This document shows positions 47,330 to 56,577 of a stretch of 64,000 nucleotides of DNA, in pieces. The DNA is from Actinomyces massiliensis 4401292 (GTDB taxonomy: Bacteria; Actinomycetota; Actinomycetes; Actinomycetales; Actinomycetaceae). The position numbers and the translations under genes are program-made. The stretch covers positions 368,022 through 432,021 of the forward strand of contig NZ_JH711483.1 of NCBI RefSeq assembly GCF_000269805.1, given 5' to 3'. The notes beneath the pieces were generated by a model, which searched no databases, had not been told where the DNA came from, and worked only from the letters and a program-made list of their open reading frames with translations. Each line of letters starts with the position of its first letter. Position 1 is the first letter of the stretch.

Positions 47330-48538
47330 TCAAGCGGTGGTGGGTAGTTTCGTGGCTGGTTGGGGGTTGTAGAGGGTGTTGTTGCGGATCATGGCGTGCA
47401 GGGTCGGGGTGCGGCGGTGGGCCAGGGCGAGGACGGCCTGGTTATGGCGTTTGCCTTGGTCGCGTTTGCGCTGGTAGTAGGCCCGGGAGACGGGGTCGGA
47501 GCGCAGTGAGGCGAAGGCGGACAGGAACATGGCGCGCTTGAGTCTCTTGTTGCCGCCGTGGGAGACGTGCTCGCCGCGGATCGATGAGCCGGAGCGGCGT
47601 GTGACGGGAGCGAGCCCGGCGTAGGAGGCCAGCTGGGCGCCGGTGTCGAAGGTCTTGCCCAGGGTCTCGGCCAGGAAGACGGCGGAGGTCCTGACCCCGA
47701 TCCCGGGCATGGAGGTCAGGACCTGGTAAAGAGGGTGGGCCTGCACCAGGGTCTCGACCCGGGCGGCGACATCGGCCCGCTGAGCGTGCAGCGCGATGAG
47801 CTGCCTGGCCAGGTGAGGCAGAACCACTGCTGCGGCGTTGGTGCCGGCGACAGTGACACTCTGAAGTTCCAGGGCCGAGACGATCTGGCCAGCCCAGGTG
47901 GCGTGCCGCCTGCACCCGTGCTTCTTGAGCCTGGCGTCAATCCTTGCCTTGCCCGCGCTCTTCAGCTTGGCTGGGGTGGGCCAGGCGGCGATGACCTCCA
48001 GGATGGCGTCATGCTCCAGCCAGGGCCCCAGCACCCGTTCGAGGGCTGGGTGGATCTGGGTGTACAGGCCCCGGACCCGGTTGGCGGTCTGGTTGACCTG
48101 GCGGGCCAGGTCCAGGTCGAAGCCAGTCAGCATGCTCAGCGCCGCGGCGTCCTCGTCCGAGGTGCTAATGGCACGCAGAGTGTGGGGCATGGTCCTGGCG
48201 GCCTGGACGATGACGGCAGCGTCCTTCGCGTCGGTCTTGGCGCTGCCCGGCGTCAGGTCGGCGATGCGTCTCATGGACAGTCCGGGCAGGTAGCCCACGG
48301 TGATGCCCATGTCCTGAGCCACCGCCACCGCCAGGGCCCCGATGGTGGCGGGCTGATCGACCACCACCAGCAGGTTCCCATGATCGGCCAGCTTCTTGTA
48401 GAGAGCACGCAGGCGCTCCTCGTCGTTGGGTAGGGCCCTGTCGAGGACCTTCCGCCCGTCCCGGCTCAGGGCCGTGGCCCAGTGCTCGCTCTTACCGACG
48501 TCGATGCCGATGAAGACGTCGATGTCTTCGATATCCAT
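47330..48538 (-). CDS. IS110-family transposase (RuvC-like DEDD recombinase)
   Basis: The 402-residue protein begins with FIGIDVGKSEHWATAL near residue 9, the first Asp of the DEDD site, and continues with VVDQPATIGALAVAVAQ and KTDAKDAAVIVQAAR near 110. The C-terminal Tnp_20 region shows LTSMPGIGVRTSAVFLAETL followed by FDTGAQLASYAGLAPVTRRS with the serine that marks the family. ATG 48538 is preceded directly by AGGAGAG. Length and motifs are complete, so it may be active. Confidence 0.92.
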   Translation of the reverse strand: MDIEDIDVFIGIDVGKSEHWATALSRDGRKVLDRALPNDEERLRALYKKLADHGNLLVVVDQPATIGALAVAVAQDMGITVGYLPGLSMRRIADLTPGSAKTDAKDAAVIVQAARTMPHTLRAISTSDEDAAALSMLTGFDLDLARQVNQTANRVRGLYTQIHPALERVLGPWLEHDAILEVIAAWPTPAKLKSAGKARIDARLKKHGCRRHATWAGQIVSALELQSVTVAGTNAAAVVLPHLARQLIALHAQRADVAARVETLVQAHPLYQVLTSMPGIGVRTSAVFLAETLGKTFDTGAQLASYAGLAPVTRRSGSSIRGEHVSHGGNKRLKRAMFLSAFASLRSDPVSRAYYQRKRDQGKRHNQAVLALAHRRTPTLHAMIRNNTLYNPQPATKLPTTA

Positions 48539-48780
48539 CTCTCCTGCCGCCTCTCGGTCAAGTCGATACGGGGTCAGCCAGTGGACGACCGGTCCCGCAC
48601 CCACGTATGCGTTAGACCTCACACTCGATGGGTCGTTCCCCTTATCAGCGGTCACCAGCGCCCGGCTGCCGCGGGTGACAACACCCCCCCGGATCATCAG
48701 AAGACAGGGGCAAGACATCATGCCCACAGCAGCTGGCCCAGCCCCCGGCACCTACCACCAGGGACCACCAACAAGGTAAC
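48539..48780 (-). ncRNA. probable bridge-RNA region of IS110-family element
   Basis: The 242 bp upstream of the transposase lie inside the element but hold no ORF of sensible composition. In characterised IS110-group elements the 5' non-coding end is transcribed into an RNA with two loops that pair with target and donor DNA. The position and length here fit. The structure and loops were not derived, so this is an inference from family layout. Confidence 0.45.
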
Positions 48781-49341
48781 GGGGGAGAGGCGCTCATCCA
48801 GGTCGGCTTCGTCTCACAATGCCTGACCCGCCTCAAGGAGCAGGGGATCCACACCGCGATCGACACCGCCGGGAACGTCCCCTGGGGCTACTTCGCGAGG
48901 GTCGTCGACCGCACCGACCTGTTCCTCTACGACATCAAGGCCATCGACGAGGACGCGCACCGCCGGGGCACCGGCGTGTCCGGCCGCCGCGTCCTGGACA
49001 ACGCCCGGCGGCTCGCCGAGGCCGGGAAGACCATGTGGATCCGCCTCGTGGTGATCCCCGGCTGGAACGACGCCGCCGCCGATCTCGCGGCGCGCGTCCG
49101 CTTCGCCGCCTCCCTGGGCCCCGCCGTCGAGAGGGTCGACCTCCTCGGCTACCACACGCTCGGCGTCGGCAAGCACCTCAGGCTGGGCATGGACTACGAG
49201 CTGAGCGAGATCCCGGCCGTGGACGAGGCCCTCATCGACTCCGTACTCGAGCTCGGCCGCGAACTGGGACTGGCCATCAAGTACGAGCCCGGTGTCCAGG
49301 CCGCGGCGCGGCGGACCTCGGTGCGGGGCAGGATCGCCTGA
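48781..49341 (+). pseudogene. glycyl-radical enzyme activase (PflA-like), 5'-truncated
   Basis: The frame opens with GGEALIQVGFVSQCLTRLKE and continues GIHTAIDTAGNVPWGYF, LFLYDIKAIDEDAHRR, WIRLVVIPGWNDAAADL and LLGYHTLGVGKHLRLGMDYE to the stop. This is the C-terminal two-thirds of a radical-SAM activase for pyruvate formate-lyase-type enzymes. The CxxxCxxC cluster domain is missing because the sequence begins at the IS110 border. The N-terminal part is not on the other side of the element, so a rearrangement besides insertion took place. It is unlikely to be functional. Confidence 0.85.
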
Positions 49342-49405
49342 GCCCGGTCCGCCCGTGGGCGACAACCCGCGGCCGACACGGGTCGGCACCGGCACGGACC
49401 AGCGC

Positions 49406-49441
49406 GGACGGCCGGCCACCCTGCGGGATGACCGGCCGTCC
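49406..49441. terminator. bidirectional-type hairpin between convergent genes
   Basis: GGACGGCCGG at 49406-49415 pairs with CCGGCCGTCC at 49432-49441 over a 16-nt loop. It lies between the activase remnant and the convergent ABC-2 permease gene and could end transcripts from both sides. No strong T-runs are seen. Confidence 0.5.
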
Positions 49442-49471
49442 GCCGTCGTGCCGGCACGATGAGCGGATCGC

Positions 49472-51076
49472 TCACCCGGCCCGCAGACTGCGCCGCGAGA
49501 ACACCAGGAGGGACAGTGCCAGCAGCGCCGCGGCCGCCGCGCACTGCCCGGCGATCACCCGCGGATCCGGGTCGTCCACGGGCAGGCTGCCCACCATGTG
49601 CGTCGGCGAGAGGTCACGGGCCCACTCGGGCAGGCGCAGAGCCTCCGCCAGGAAGTCGACGACCGCCGTCCATGCCACCGGCACCCATCCGAGCGCGCAC
49701 CAGCGGGGACCGAGGGACGCCAGCAGCGCCTGCAGGGCGCCGATGAGCACCACGGGCGGCAGGTAGGCCCAGCCGACCTCCAGGACCGAGGCGACCGGCA
49801 CGGACCGATCGGCCACGCCCCAGATGCTCACCCCCAGCACCGATGCGGATAGGCCGAGGACGCAGGCCGTGGACAGCAGCGTCGCGGCCCACCAGCCCAG
49901 CCAGAACCGGGATCGCCCGAGCCGGGTGGACAACGCCAGCCCCAGGCGGCCCGAGGACTCCTCGGCGGCCAGGTGCGCGGCGCCCTGCACCGCCGCACTG
50001 GTGCTGCCGATGACCATGATGGTGGCGGCCAGCTGCACCACCAGGTCCGACGCGTGCTCGACTCCCATGCTGGCCAGCATTGAGGGGTTGGCGGCGATAA
50101 CCTCGGTCATCTCCTGACTGAACAGTCCGATGAGCAGCGCCCACAGGCACACGAGCGTGAGCCAGGTTCCCGTGACCGCGCGCTCCAGTCGCAGTGCCAG
50201 CACCCAGGGGGCGGCGGCGCGCGTCGAGCCGCGCGCCGGTCCGGGCCGCGGGGCGATGACACCCGCGCCGGCGTCGCGGCGCACGGCCACCACCGCGGCC
50301 GCGGTCAGCAGCGCCACGGAGGCGAGGCAGTAGGCCGCCAGGGGCCACGCCCGCGGTGAGTCGAAGGCACGGACCTCCGGCAGCCACCCCAACGGGCTCG
50401 CCCACGCGGCGTCCCACCCCATGGCGTCGATGACGAAGCGGGTGAGGTAGACCATGCTGACCGCGCCCAGGCCGAGCTGCTGGGCGGTGTGCGCCTGCTG
50501 GCACAGCTCGCCCAGGAGCAGGCCGACGGCGGCGAAGAACAGGACGCACGCGCCCACGCCGGCCGCGTACCAGGCCGAGCCGACCACGGGCAGGCCGGTC
50601 GCCGCCATGGAGACCGTCAGCCCCACCGCCGTGACGGCGCAGGTCAGGACCAGCAGCAGGGCGGCGGCGGCCGGCGGGGCCAGCCGTCCCACGCGCGATG
50701 CGGTGAGCAGCTCGGTGCGCCCGGCCTCCTCCTGGCGCCTGGTCAGTCCAATGGCCGTCACCACGCCCAGGATCGGGAAGAGGATCTGCCCCATGAATCC
50801 GACCTCGACGCCGGTGATCCCCCCGAGGGTGTCCAGCGCGTAGCCGCGGCCGTTGAAGGCGGTGGAGATGCCCGAGACACCCGCGGTCGCGGCGTACTCG
50901 ACGCGCTGGGCCCGGGTGGGGTAGAGCCCCTCGACGCCCACGGCGATGGCCGTCACCAGGGCGATGCAGATGACCGCGACCAGCGCCGGGCCGCGCCATG
51001 AGGTGCGCAGCCCCAGGACCGTCATCCCTCCCAGGCCTGCCAGCGGGCGGCTGCGACGGTGAGCGGACCGTGTCAT
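49472..51076 (-). CDS. ABC-2 type exporter permease
   Basis: The 534-residue integral membrane protein has about 12 hydrophobic helices and the two-half layout of actinobacterial drug/polyketide exporter permeases. LTRRQEEAGRTELLTASRVG near residue 115 and a second equivalent, HLAAEESSGRLGLALSTRLG near 370, are the usual EE-containing loops of each half. It overlaps the ATPase gene by 4 nt and should form the membrane part of one efflux pump with it. The substrate is unknown; the adjacent TetR regulator suggests induction by a toxic ligand. Confidence 0.88.
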   Translation of the reverse strand: MTRSAHRRSRPLAGLGGMTVLGLRTSWRGPALVAVICIALVTAIAVGVEGLYPTRAQRVEYAATAGVSGISTAFNGRGYALDTLGGITGVEVGFMGQILFPILGVVTAIGLTRRQEEAGRTELLTASRVGRLAPPAAAALLLVLTCAVTAVGLTVSMAATGLPVVGSAWYAAGVGACVLFFAAVGLLLGELCQQAHTAQQLGLGAVSMVYLTRFVIDAMGWDAAWASPLGWLPEVRAFDSPRAWPLAAYCLASVALLTAAAVVAVRRDAGAGVIAPRPGPARGSTRAAAPWVLALRLERAVTGTWLTLVCLWALLIGLFSQEMTEVIAANPSMLASMGVEHASDLVVQLAATIMVIGSTSAAVQGAAHLAAEESSGRLGLALSTRLGRSRFWLGWWAATLLSTACVLGLSASVLGVSIWGVADRSVPVASVLEVGWAYLPPVVLIGALQALLASLGPRWCALGWVPVAWTAVVDFLAEALRLPEWARDLSPTHMVGSLPVDDPDPRVIAGQCAAAAALLALSLLVFSRRSLRAG

Positions 51077-52011
51077 CGCGGCTCACCGCCGTCGTCGGAC
51101 CCCTGCCCGGTGTACTGGTCCAGGAAGAGCTGCTCGAGGCTCGGGGGGTGCACGGCGACCTGCAGCGGCCGGGCCGCTCCGATCGCGCTGAGGACCGCGG
51201 GGAGCGCGGCGGCCTCGGCCAGCAGCGTGGTGCGGCGGCCCCGCGGCTCGGCCTGGGAGTGCAGGCGGTTGACGCCGTCCATGCGCTCCAGCTCGGGCAC
51301 GGCGGCGGGGGTGACGACGTCGACGGCGGTGGCGGCGCTGGAGCGCAGCTGCGCCAACGACCCGGTGAAGACGGCCCGCCCGGCGCGCACGACCGTGAGC
51401 CGGTCGCACAGGGTTTCGACCTCGGCCAGGATGTGGCTGGAGAGCAGGACGGAGGTCCCGGCGGCGGAGCGCTCGGTGACGACGGCCTGGAAGACCGCCT
51501 CCATGAGGGGGTCGAGTCCGGAGGTGGGCTCGTCCAGGACGAGCAGCTCGACGTCGCAGGCCAGGGCCGCCACGAGTGCGACCTTCTGGCGGTTGCCCTT
51601 GGAGTAGGTGCGGAAGCGCCGGGTGGGGTCGAGCTCGAAGCGCTCGACGAGCTCGTCGCGGCGGACCCCGTTCATGGTGCCGTGGAAGCCGCCGAGCAGG
51701 TCGATGCACTGGCCGCCGGTGAGATTGGGCCACAGCATGGTGTCACCGGGGACGTAGGCCAGGCGGGAGTGGATGTCGACGGCGTGGCGCAAGGCGTCCT
51801 GGCCGAAGACTGCGACCGTGCCGGAGCTGAGCCGGAGCTGGCCGAGCAGAGCGCGGATCGTGGTCGACTTGCCGGCGCCGTTAGGGCCCAGGAAGCCATG
51901 GATCTCACCGGTGCGGACGGACAGGTCCAGTCCGTCCAGGGCGGTGACGGCGCCGAAGCGCTTGACGAGTGACTGTGCCTCAACAACACAATCTGACAGT
52001 GACTTGCTCAT
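51073..52011 (-). CDS. ABC exporter ATP-binding protein
   Basis: The 312-residue ATPase shows Walker A GPNGAGKSTT near residue 42, a YSKGNRQKVALVAAL signature (Ser-Lys-Gly-Asn form) near 138, Walker B LLVLDEPTSGLDP and H-loop LSSHI. The C-terminal 90 residues match the extension found in drug-exporter ATPases (LEQLFLDQYTGQG). ATG 52011 is used because the inverted repeat at 51998-52021 spans it and the preceding frame lacks a start with a binding site. It heads a two-gene operon divergent from the TetR gene. Confidence 0.92.
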   Translation of the reverse strand: MSKSLSDCVVEAQSLVKRFGAVTALDGLDLSVRTGEIHGFLGPNGAGKSTTIRALLGQLRLSSGTVAVFGQDALRHAVDIHSRLAYVPGDTMLWPNLTGGQCIDLLGGFHGTMNGVRRDELVERFELDPTRRFRTYSKGNRQKVALVAALACDVELLVLDEPTSGLDPLMEAVFQAVVTERSAAGTSVLLSSHILAEVETLCDRLTVVRAGRAVFTGSLAQLRSSAATAVDVVTPAAVPELERMDGVNRLHSQAEPRGRRTTLLAEAAALPAVLSAIGAARPLQVAVHPPSLEQLFLDQYTGQGSDDGGEPR

Positions 52012-52021
52012 GAGAGTCACT
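51998..52021. promoter_or_regulatory. candidate TetR operator
   Basis: AGTGACT at 51998-52004 and AGTCACT at 52015-52021 form a perfect inverted repeat with a 10-bp spacer, across the start of the exporter ATPase gene and 52 bp before the divergent TetR start. Another AGTGACT occurs at 51968-51974. Position and symmetry suit an autoregulated TetR site. Confidence 0.5.
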
Positions 52022-52073
52022 TTACTTGTTAAGGTGGGGCTGTCAAGAGCCGACGACGCCCCAGGAGAGCCCC

Positions 52074-52748
52074 GTGTCCGTCCCCTCCAGGCGCTCCGGT
52101 GCCGACGCCCCGGAGCGTGACGCCGCCGACAGCGCCGCGAACGCCGCCCGCGCGCCGCGGCCGGGCCTGCGCGAGCGCAAGAAGGCGGCGACAATGCACC
52201 GCATCCAGGCCGCCGCCCTCGACCTGTTCGAGCGGCACGGCTTCGACGCGGTGAGCATCGAGCAGGTCGCCGACGCCGCCGAGGTCTCACCGTCCACGGT
52301 CTACCGCTACTTCGGGACCAAGGAGGGACTGGTCGTCCACGACGAGTACGACGACCGCGTCCTTAAGCTGCTCGTCTACTACCTCCAGCGCGACGGCGAC
52401 CTGGCGCACGTGCTGACCCGGGTGCTGGACGAGCTGTGGGCGGAACACTTCGTCAAGGACGCCGGACCCTCCTGGGTGCGCACCCGCTGGTGCTTCGAGC
52501 ACCCCTCGATCCAGGGCGCCATGTGGGTCCTGGTCAACGAGCAGGTGGAGACCATCGCCCGGGCCGTGAGCGACTCGCGACGGATGCCGCTGCTGCGGGC
52601 CAGGATCCTGGCCTCGGCGACCGTGTGGGGGATCGTGGCGGTCCTGCGCACCTGGTACGAGCAGGACGGGGCGAGCGACTTGCGTGCGGACATCGGCCAG
52701 GTCATCGACATGCTGGCGCGCCTGGAGCAGACGTCGCCCGGGTTCTAA
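52074..52748 (+). CDS. TetR family transcriptional regulator
   Basis: The 224-residue regulator has the TetR helix-turn-helix: RIQAAALDLFERHGFDAVSI near 43-62 and EQVADAAEVSPSTVYRYFGT near 63-82. The ligand-binding half begins after that with no recognisable specificity. GTG 52074 has AGGAGAG 6 nt upstream, whereas the earlier in-frame ATG 52026 does not. It is divergent from the ABC exporter and likely represses it. Confidence 0.9.
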   Translation: MSVPSRRSGADAPERDAADSAANAARAPRPGLRERKKAATMHRIQAAALDLFERHGFDAVSIEQVADAAEVSPSTVYRYFGTKEGLVVHDEYDDRVLKLLVYYLQRDGDLAHVLTRVLDELWAEHFVKDAGPSWVRTRWCFEHPSIQGAMWVLVNEQVETIARAVSDSRRMPLLRARILASATVWGIVAVLRTWYEQDGASDLRADIGQVIDMLARLEQTSPGF

Positions 52749-52905
52749 GACGTAGGGCCGACGGGGGCGCCGGGCCAGTAGGGGCTGGCCACCGTGCTGC
52801 CCGGGCACCGCGACGAGCAGTCCGGGGACGCCGGGCCGGCAGGGGCCGATCGAGCGCGGCGAACGGGGGCGATGCCTCCGATGAATCGGTTCGTAGACTG
52901 CGCGT

Positions 52906-53904
52906 GTGAACGATCGACTCAGCTTCGAGGGTCTGCGCTACGCCCAGGCGGTCGCCCGCACCGGCTCCTTCAGCGCGGCCGCCCGGGAGTACGACCTCAC
53001 CCAGCCGGCGCTGTCCAACGCCATCCGCCGCCTGGAGAAGATCCTCGGAGCCCGGCTGTTCGAGCGCAATACGCGCGGCGCCCGCCCCACCGTCTTCGGC
53101 GCGACCATCCTGCCCCGGATCGACGCCGCCCTGGCCGCGCTCGACGCCATCACCGCGGAGGCCCGGCACTGGCGGGCGGGCGAACCGCGGCCCGTGCGCA
53201 TCGGCGTCTCCCCGCTCATCAGCGCCGACGTCGTCGCCCGCGCCCACAGCGCCGTCGCGGGCCTCCTCGGTCGCGGGAGGGGCTCCTTCGTCCTGCGCGA
53301 GGCCGATCTGTCCGAGTTGTGCACGGCCCTCGACGACGACGAGCTCGACCTCATCGTCGTCCCCGCGGTTCTCCCGCTCACCCGTTATCGTCATCACGTC
53401 ACTGGCAGCGAGCCGGTCGTGCTCGTCGAGCCGGGGGCGGGCGATGCGGCGGGCCCCGTGAACTCTGCGAGCCCGACGGACCCGACGCGGGCAGCGGACC
53501 CGGCGAACTCGGCGGACCCGGTGGGCTCGGCGGATCCGGCGAGCCCGGCCGAGGTGCGCGCGGCCGCCGCCCGCATTGACGATGTCGCGCGCCGCACCCT
53601 CCTCCTGGTCCCCGACACCTGCGGGCTGACGACCTTCACCCGCGACCTGCTCGCTGATCGCGGACTGCCGCTTCGGGCCTACTCGGGGGAGGCCGCCAGC
53701 TACCGGGTGCTCGAGGACTGGGCGGGGATGGGGCTCGGTAGCGCGCTCCTGCCCCGCTCGAAGGTGACCCGCGTTGACTCGAGCGTGCGGCCCGTGGTCG
53801 ACGCCCGCGGCGCGGTCGTCACGATCGCCTACGAGGCGGCCTGGGACGGCGCGTCGCCGATCGCGGGCGAACTCGAAGCCCTGGCGGAACTCCTCGCCTC
53901 CTGA
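52906..53904 (+). CDS. LysR family transcriptional regulator
   Basis: The 332-residue protein has a standard LysR winged helix: LRYAQAVARTGSFSAAAREY near residues 9-28, DLTQPALSNAIRRLEKILGA near 29-48 and RLFERNTRGARPT. The effector domain is interrupted at about 190-220 by an Asp/Ala/Ser/Pro repeat (SADPVGSADPASPAE) that is unlike the family and encoded by tandem DNA. GTG 52906 starts the conserved region. No divergent target gene is adjacent; the next gene downstream is a dead transposase. Confidence 0.85.
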   Translation: MNDRLSFEGLRYAQAVARTGSFSAAAREYDLTQPALSNAIRRLEKILGARLFERNTRGARPTVFGATILPRIDAALAALDAITAEARHWRAGEPRPVRIGVSPLISADVVARAHSAVAGLLGRGRGSFVLREADLSELCTALDDDELDLIVVPAVLPLTRYRHHVTGSEPVVLVEPGAGDAAGPVNSASPTDPTRAADPANSADPVGSADPASPAEVRAAAARIDDVARRTLLLVPDTCGLTTFTRDLLADRGLPLRAYSGEAASYRVLEDWAGMGLGSALLPRSKVTRVDSSVRPVVDARGAVVTIAYEAAWDGASPIAGELEALAELLAS

Positions 53905-54272
53905 GCGCCGCCTCGTTCCTCGTCGCCACGATTCTCCTACCCACCACCGCGCCCCTCCGCCTCTGCTACGCTCCTTCTCCCTTTGCTACGCTCCCTTTTC
54001 TCGTACAGTGAAGGGTCAAGGGGCGTAGTAGACGTCGCCACGCCGCATGGTTGATTTCAACGACGGCTGGGATCAAGTGGGTTGTCAGTGAGATCGGCTT
54101 GAATAACCGCCGGAACCGGCCCGGCGGCCACCGGAACCGACCGAGCCGGTGTGCCGGAAGCGGTCGAGCCTTTCTTACCGGGAGTGACGGGTCCGTGGGC
54201 CCGGATCGGTGCGGTGATGGGGATGGGCGGGCGGTGGTGCGGGTCAAGTCTCTTGGTGTGGTGTTCTTCCGG
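53905..54272. other. gap after LysR gene
   Basis: No gene is seen. TGCTACGCTCC occurs twice within 53964-53991, and a CCGGAACCG-type repeat lies near 54107-54140. The region may include an end of the adjoining IS256-type remnant, but no matching terminal inverted repeat was found. Confidence 0.35.
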
Positions 54273-55560
54273 TCAGGTGGTGATGGCGGGCAGGGCGGGG
54301 CGACTGTTGACGCCGTCGGTGCTGTTGTCGGTGTGGAGCATGTCGGTCAGGTGTCGCAGTGAGGTCTGGGAGAGGTATCGGCGTTCTCCGTACTGCCACT
54401 CCTCGTTGCTCTGGCAGGACGGAGCCGATCAGACGGGTGACGGACTCGCTGTCGGGGAAGACCTGGACGACGTCTGCGCGGCGCTTGATCTCGCGGTTGA
54501 GGCGCTCGATGGGGTTGTTGGACCAGATCTTGGTCCAGTGCTCCCCGGGGCGGACGGGTCGTGGCGAAGGCCGTTGGGTCCGGCTCGGCGTCGGCCGGCA
54601 TCTGAGCGATCTCGGGGAAGGCGTCCCTCAAAGTGTCGATGACGTGCTGGTACTGGGCGGCGACGGCCTCGGGCGTGGTCTGGGCGAAGATCGTGGAGAC
54701 CAGGGCGCCCGCGGGCTTGGACTGGGCCGACCCCAGCTTGGAGGTGATGGTGCGGGCGAAGTGGACGCGGCAGCGCTGCCAGGACGCCCCGGGCAGGATG
54801 GCCCTGACCGCGGCGCGGATGCCGGCGTGCGCGTCACTGGTGACCAGGACCACGCCCTCGGGGTCGTGGGGCGAGGGGACCTTGAGTCCCCGTTCGCGCA
54901 GGGACCGCAGGAAGGACGTCCAGAAATCGGTGGTCTCGGCGTCCCCCAGGGCCATGTTCCGGGATCTCCCGGCGGCCCTGGGCCGACACGCCGGTGGCCA
55001 CCACCAGCGCCCGGGAGACCACCCGGCGCCCCGCCCTCACGTCCAGGTACGTGGCGTCCACGAACAGGTAGGGGAATCGGGTGTGGTCCAGGCGGCGGGA
55101 CAGGAACTCGTGCACGTCCTCGTCGATGTCCTTGCAGATCCGGGAGACCGTGGACCTGGAGATCCCGGACTCATTGCCCAGGGCCTTGACCAGGTCGTTG
55201 ACCTTGCGCGTGGAGACCCCTTCGATCCACGCCTGGCAGATCACGGCGCAGGGCCTTGTCCACGCGCCTGCGCGGGTGGAGCAGGGACGGGAAGAAGGAT
55301 CCGGTCCGAAGCTTGGGGATGGCGAGCTCGACCTCGCTGGCGGTGGTGGCCACCGTCTTGAGGCGCTTGCCGTTGCGCCTGTTGGTGCGCTCCGGCGTGC
55401 GCTCGTAGCGCCCCGCGCCGATCACGGCGGCGGCCTCGGCGTCGACCAGGTCCTGCAACCCGGCCTGGAGCAGGCGGCGGAAGACGTCGTCGTGAGCGAG
55501 ATCGGGGTCGGCAAGGACTTCCCGGATCAGCGTGGACACGGCAGACTGGTGACTGGGCAT
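54273..55560 (-). pseudogene. IS256/Mutator-family transposase, multiply frameshifted
   Basis: Pieces in different frames together make a full transposase. From ATG 55560: IREVLADPDLAHDDVFRRLL and GAGRYERTPERTNRRNGKRL; then IEGVSTRKVNDLVKALG and FPYLFVDATYLDVRAGRRVV; then GVVLVTSDAHAGIRAAVRAI and GASWQRCRVHFARTI; then, near 54520-54480, NNPIERLNREIKRRADVVQV. At least four shifts are needed, near 55240, 54960, 54550 and 54410. The element is therefore dead. Confidence 0.85.
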
Positions 55561-55732
55561 CGTGGGTGCACTCCTTGTGAATCTTGGTCGAAGAACTGGG
55601 GCTCCCACGATGCCCGCCGCCCTTCACGGGCCGGCGGGCCCCTCGACGCCGAGGGCCCGCGGGAATTGCCACCACACTAAGAGACGCACCCGTGGTGCGG
55701 GTGGGGCTCCTGGGATGGTCCGGGACGGGGCG

Positions 55733-55852
55733 TGTCCAAATCTGTTGCAAAGGCGCTCCGGGCTGGGATCGACCACGGAAGAAAGTGCGGAATATCAACG
55801 TTTTTTCTCGTGCATCTCGGCTCGACCCGGGCCTTTGCAACAGATTTGGACA
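55733..55852. repeat. 120-bp MITE-like element with 22-bp perfect inverted ends
   Basis: The 22 bases at 55733-55754, starting TGTCCAAATCTGTTGC, recur exactly as reverse complement at 55831-55852. The 76-bp centre has no ORF of note and contains a TTTTTT run. It shares the outermost TGTCCAAA with the element at 1451-1583, so both may be moved by the same transposase. Confidence 0.6.
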
Positions 55853-56269
55853 ACCCGCGCCGCTGCGGGCCCCGGGAGGGGCGCCGCGAGCCGGACGACG
55901 ACCACGGCGGCATCCCGATCGGCCGGGCGGGCCCACGAGAACGTCCACCAGGGGCTCGTCCTCGCGGGTCGGGGCACCCGGCGTACCCCGGCGCACCGCT
56001 GTGCGCGAGAGGCCGGCTCGTCCTCGCGGGTCGCGGTGTCTGGCCCCGGGCGCCTCCTGGCATCGGGAGTGTATTTCGCTCTCGAGAAGGCGTTTCCGAC
56101 CGCTGCTCTCGAGAGCGGGGCGGACATCTCGGCGAGAAAGGGGCCGACCGCATCCGACGAGGGGCGGTTCCGGCGCCCCACTCCATTCCGCTCGCCGATC
56201 GTCCCGCATGGTGGGGCAGTGTCTCGCATGTCGTGACGCGGTCGCTCTGCTTGGACCACTTGCGTGCGG

Positions 56270-56342
56270 TTGGACCACTTATGTTCCGTTGGACCACCGT
56301 ATTTCGTGAACCAGGTGGTCCAACGGAACATAAGTGGTCCAA
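56270..56342. repeat. long palindromic element, 29-bp perfect arms
   Basis: Bases 56270-56298 (beginning TTGGACCACTTATG) are the exact reverse complement of 56314-56342, with a 15-nt loop. TGGACCAC occurs three times on the left side (56252, 56271, 56290), so the arm can pair in more than one register. An upstream GCTC-TGCTTGGACCACTT at 56244-56261 is a second copy of the distal arm. Confidence 0.65.
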
Positions 56343-56577
56343 GCAGAAGAGCGCCGCCATGAGCCCGCTGGCGACCCTGCGACCCGCACCCGCATCACCG
56401 TCCTATGAATATTGATGATCACTCGGAGCGGCTCGCTGGCCAAAATATAACTTTGAGTGATGCCGACATTAAGGAGAATCCTCTACCGAATCAGCCTCGT
56501 CGACCCTACGGTGCGGGCAGTGGCGCACCGGCAGCCGGTCGAGCACCGAGACGCCACCCGATATCGAAGAAGCCATC

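Larger units (their letters stand above)
47313..48780 (-). mobile_element. IS110-family insertion sequence
   Basis: The element contains one DEDD-type transposase gene, a short 3' flank (about 17 bp) and a long 5' flank (about 240 bp), with no terminal inverted repeats. This is the layout of the IS110 group, whose long end encodes a bridge RNA. Left it borders the 122-bp duplicate, right it cuts a radical-SAM activase gene inside the GGE motif. The exact ends are estimates; no target duplication is visible. Confidence 0.75.
55561..56577. other. gene-free kilobase with palindromic elements
   Basis: Apart from the two inverted-repeat elements listed at 55733-55852 and 56270-56342, no gene is supported; open frames here overlap in many frames and lack start signals. 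A drop in GC at 56400-56465 and an AAGGAG near 56470 mark the approach to the small gene at 56578. Confidence 0.4.

Noticed and set aside
55855-56230. Coding genes in overlapping open frames after the IS256 remnant
   Set aside because: Frames on both strands cover each other, have no ribosome-binding sites, and share no motif with known families.
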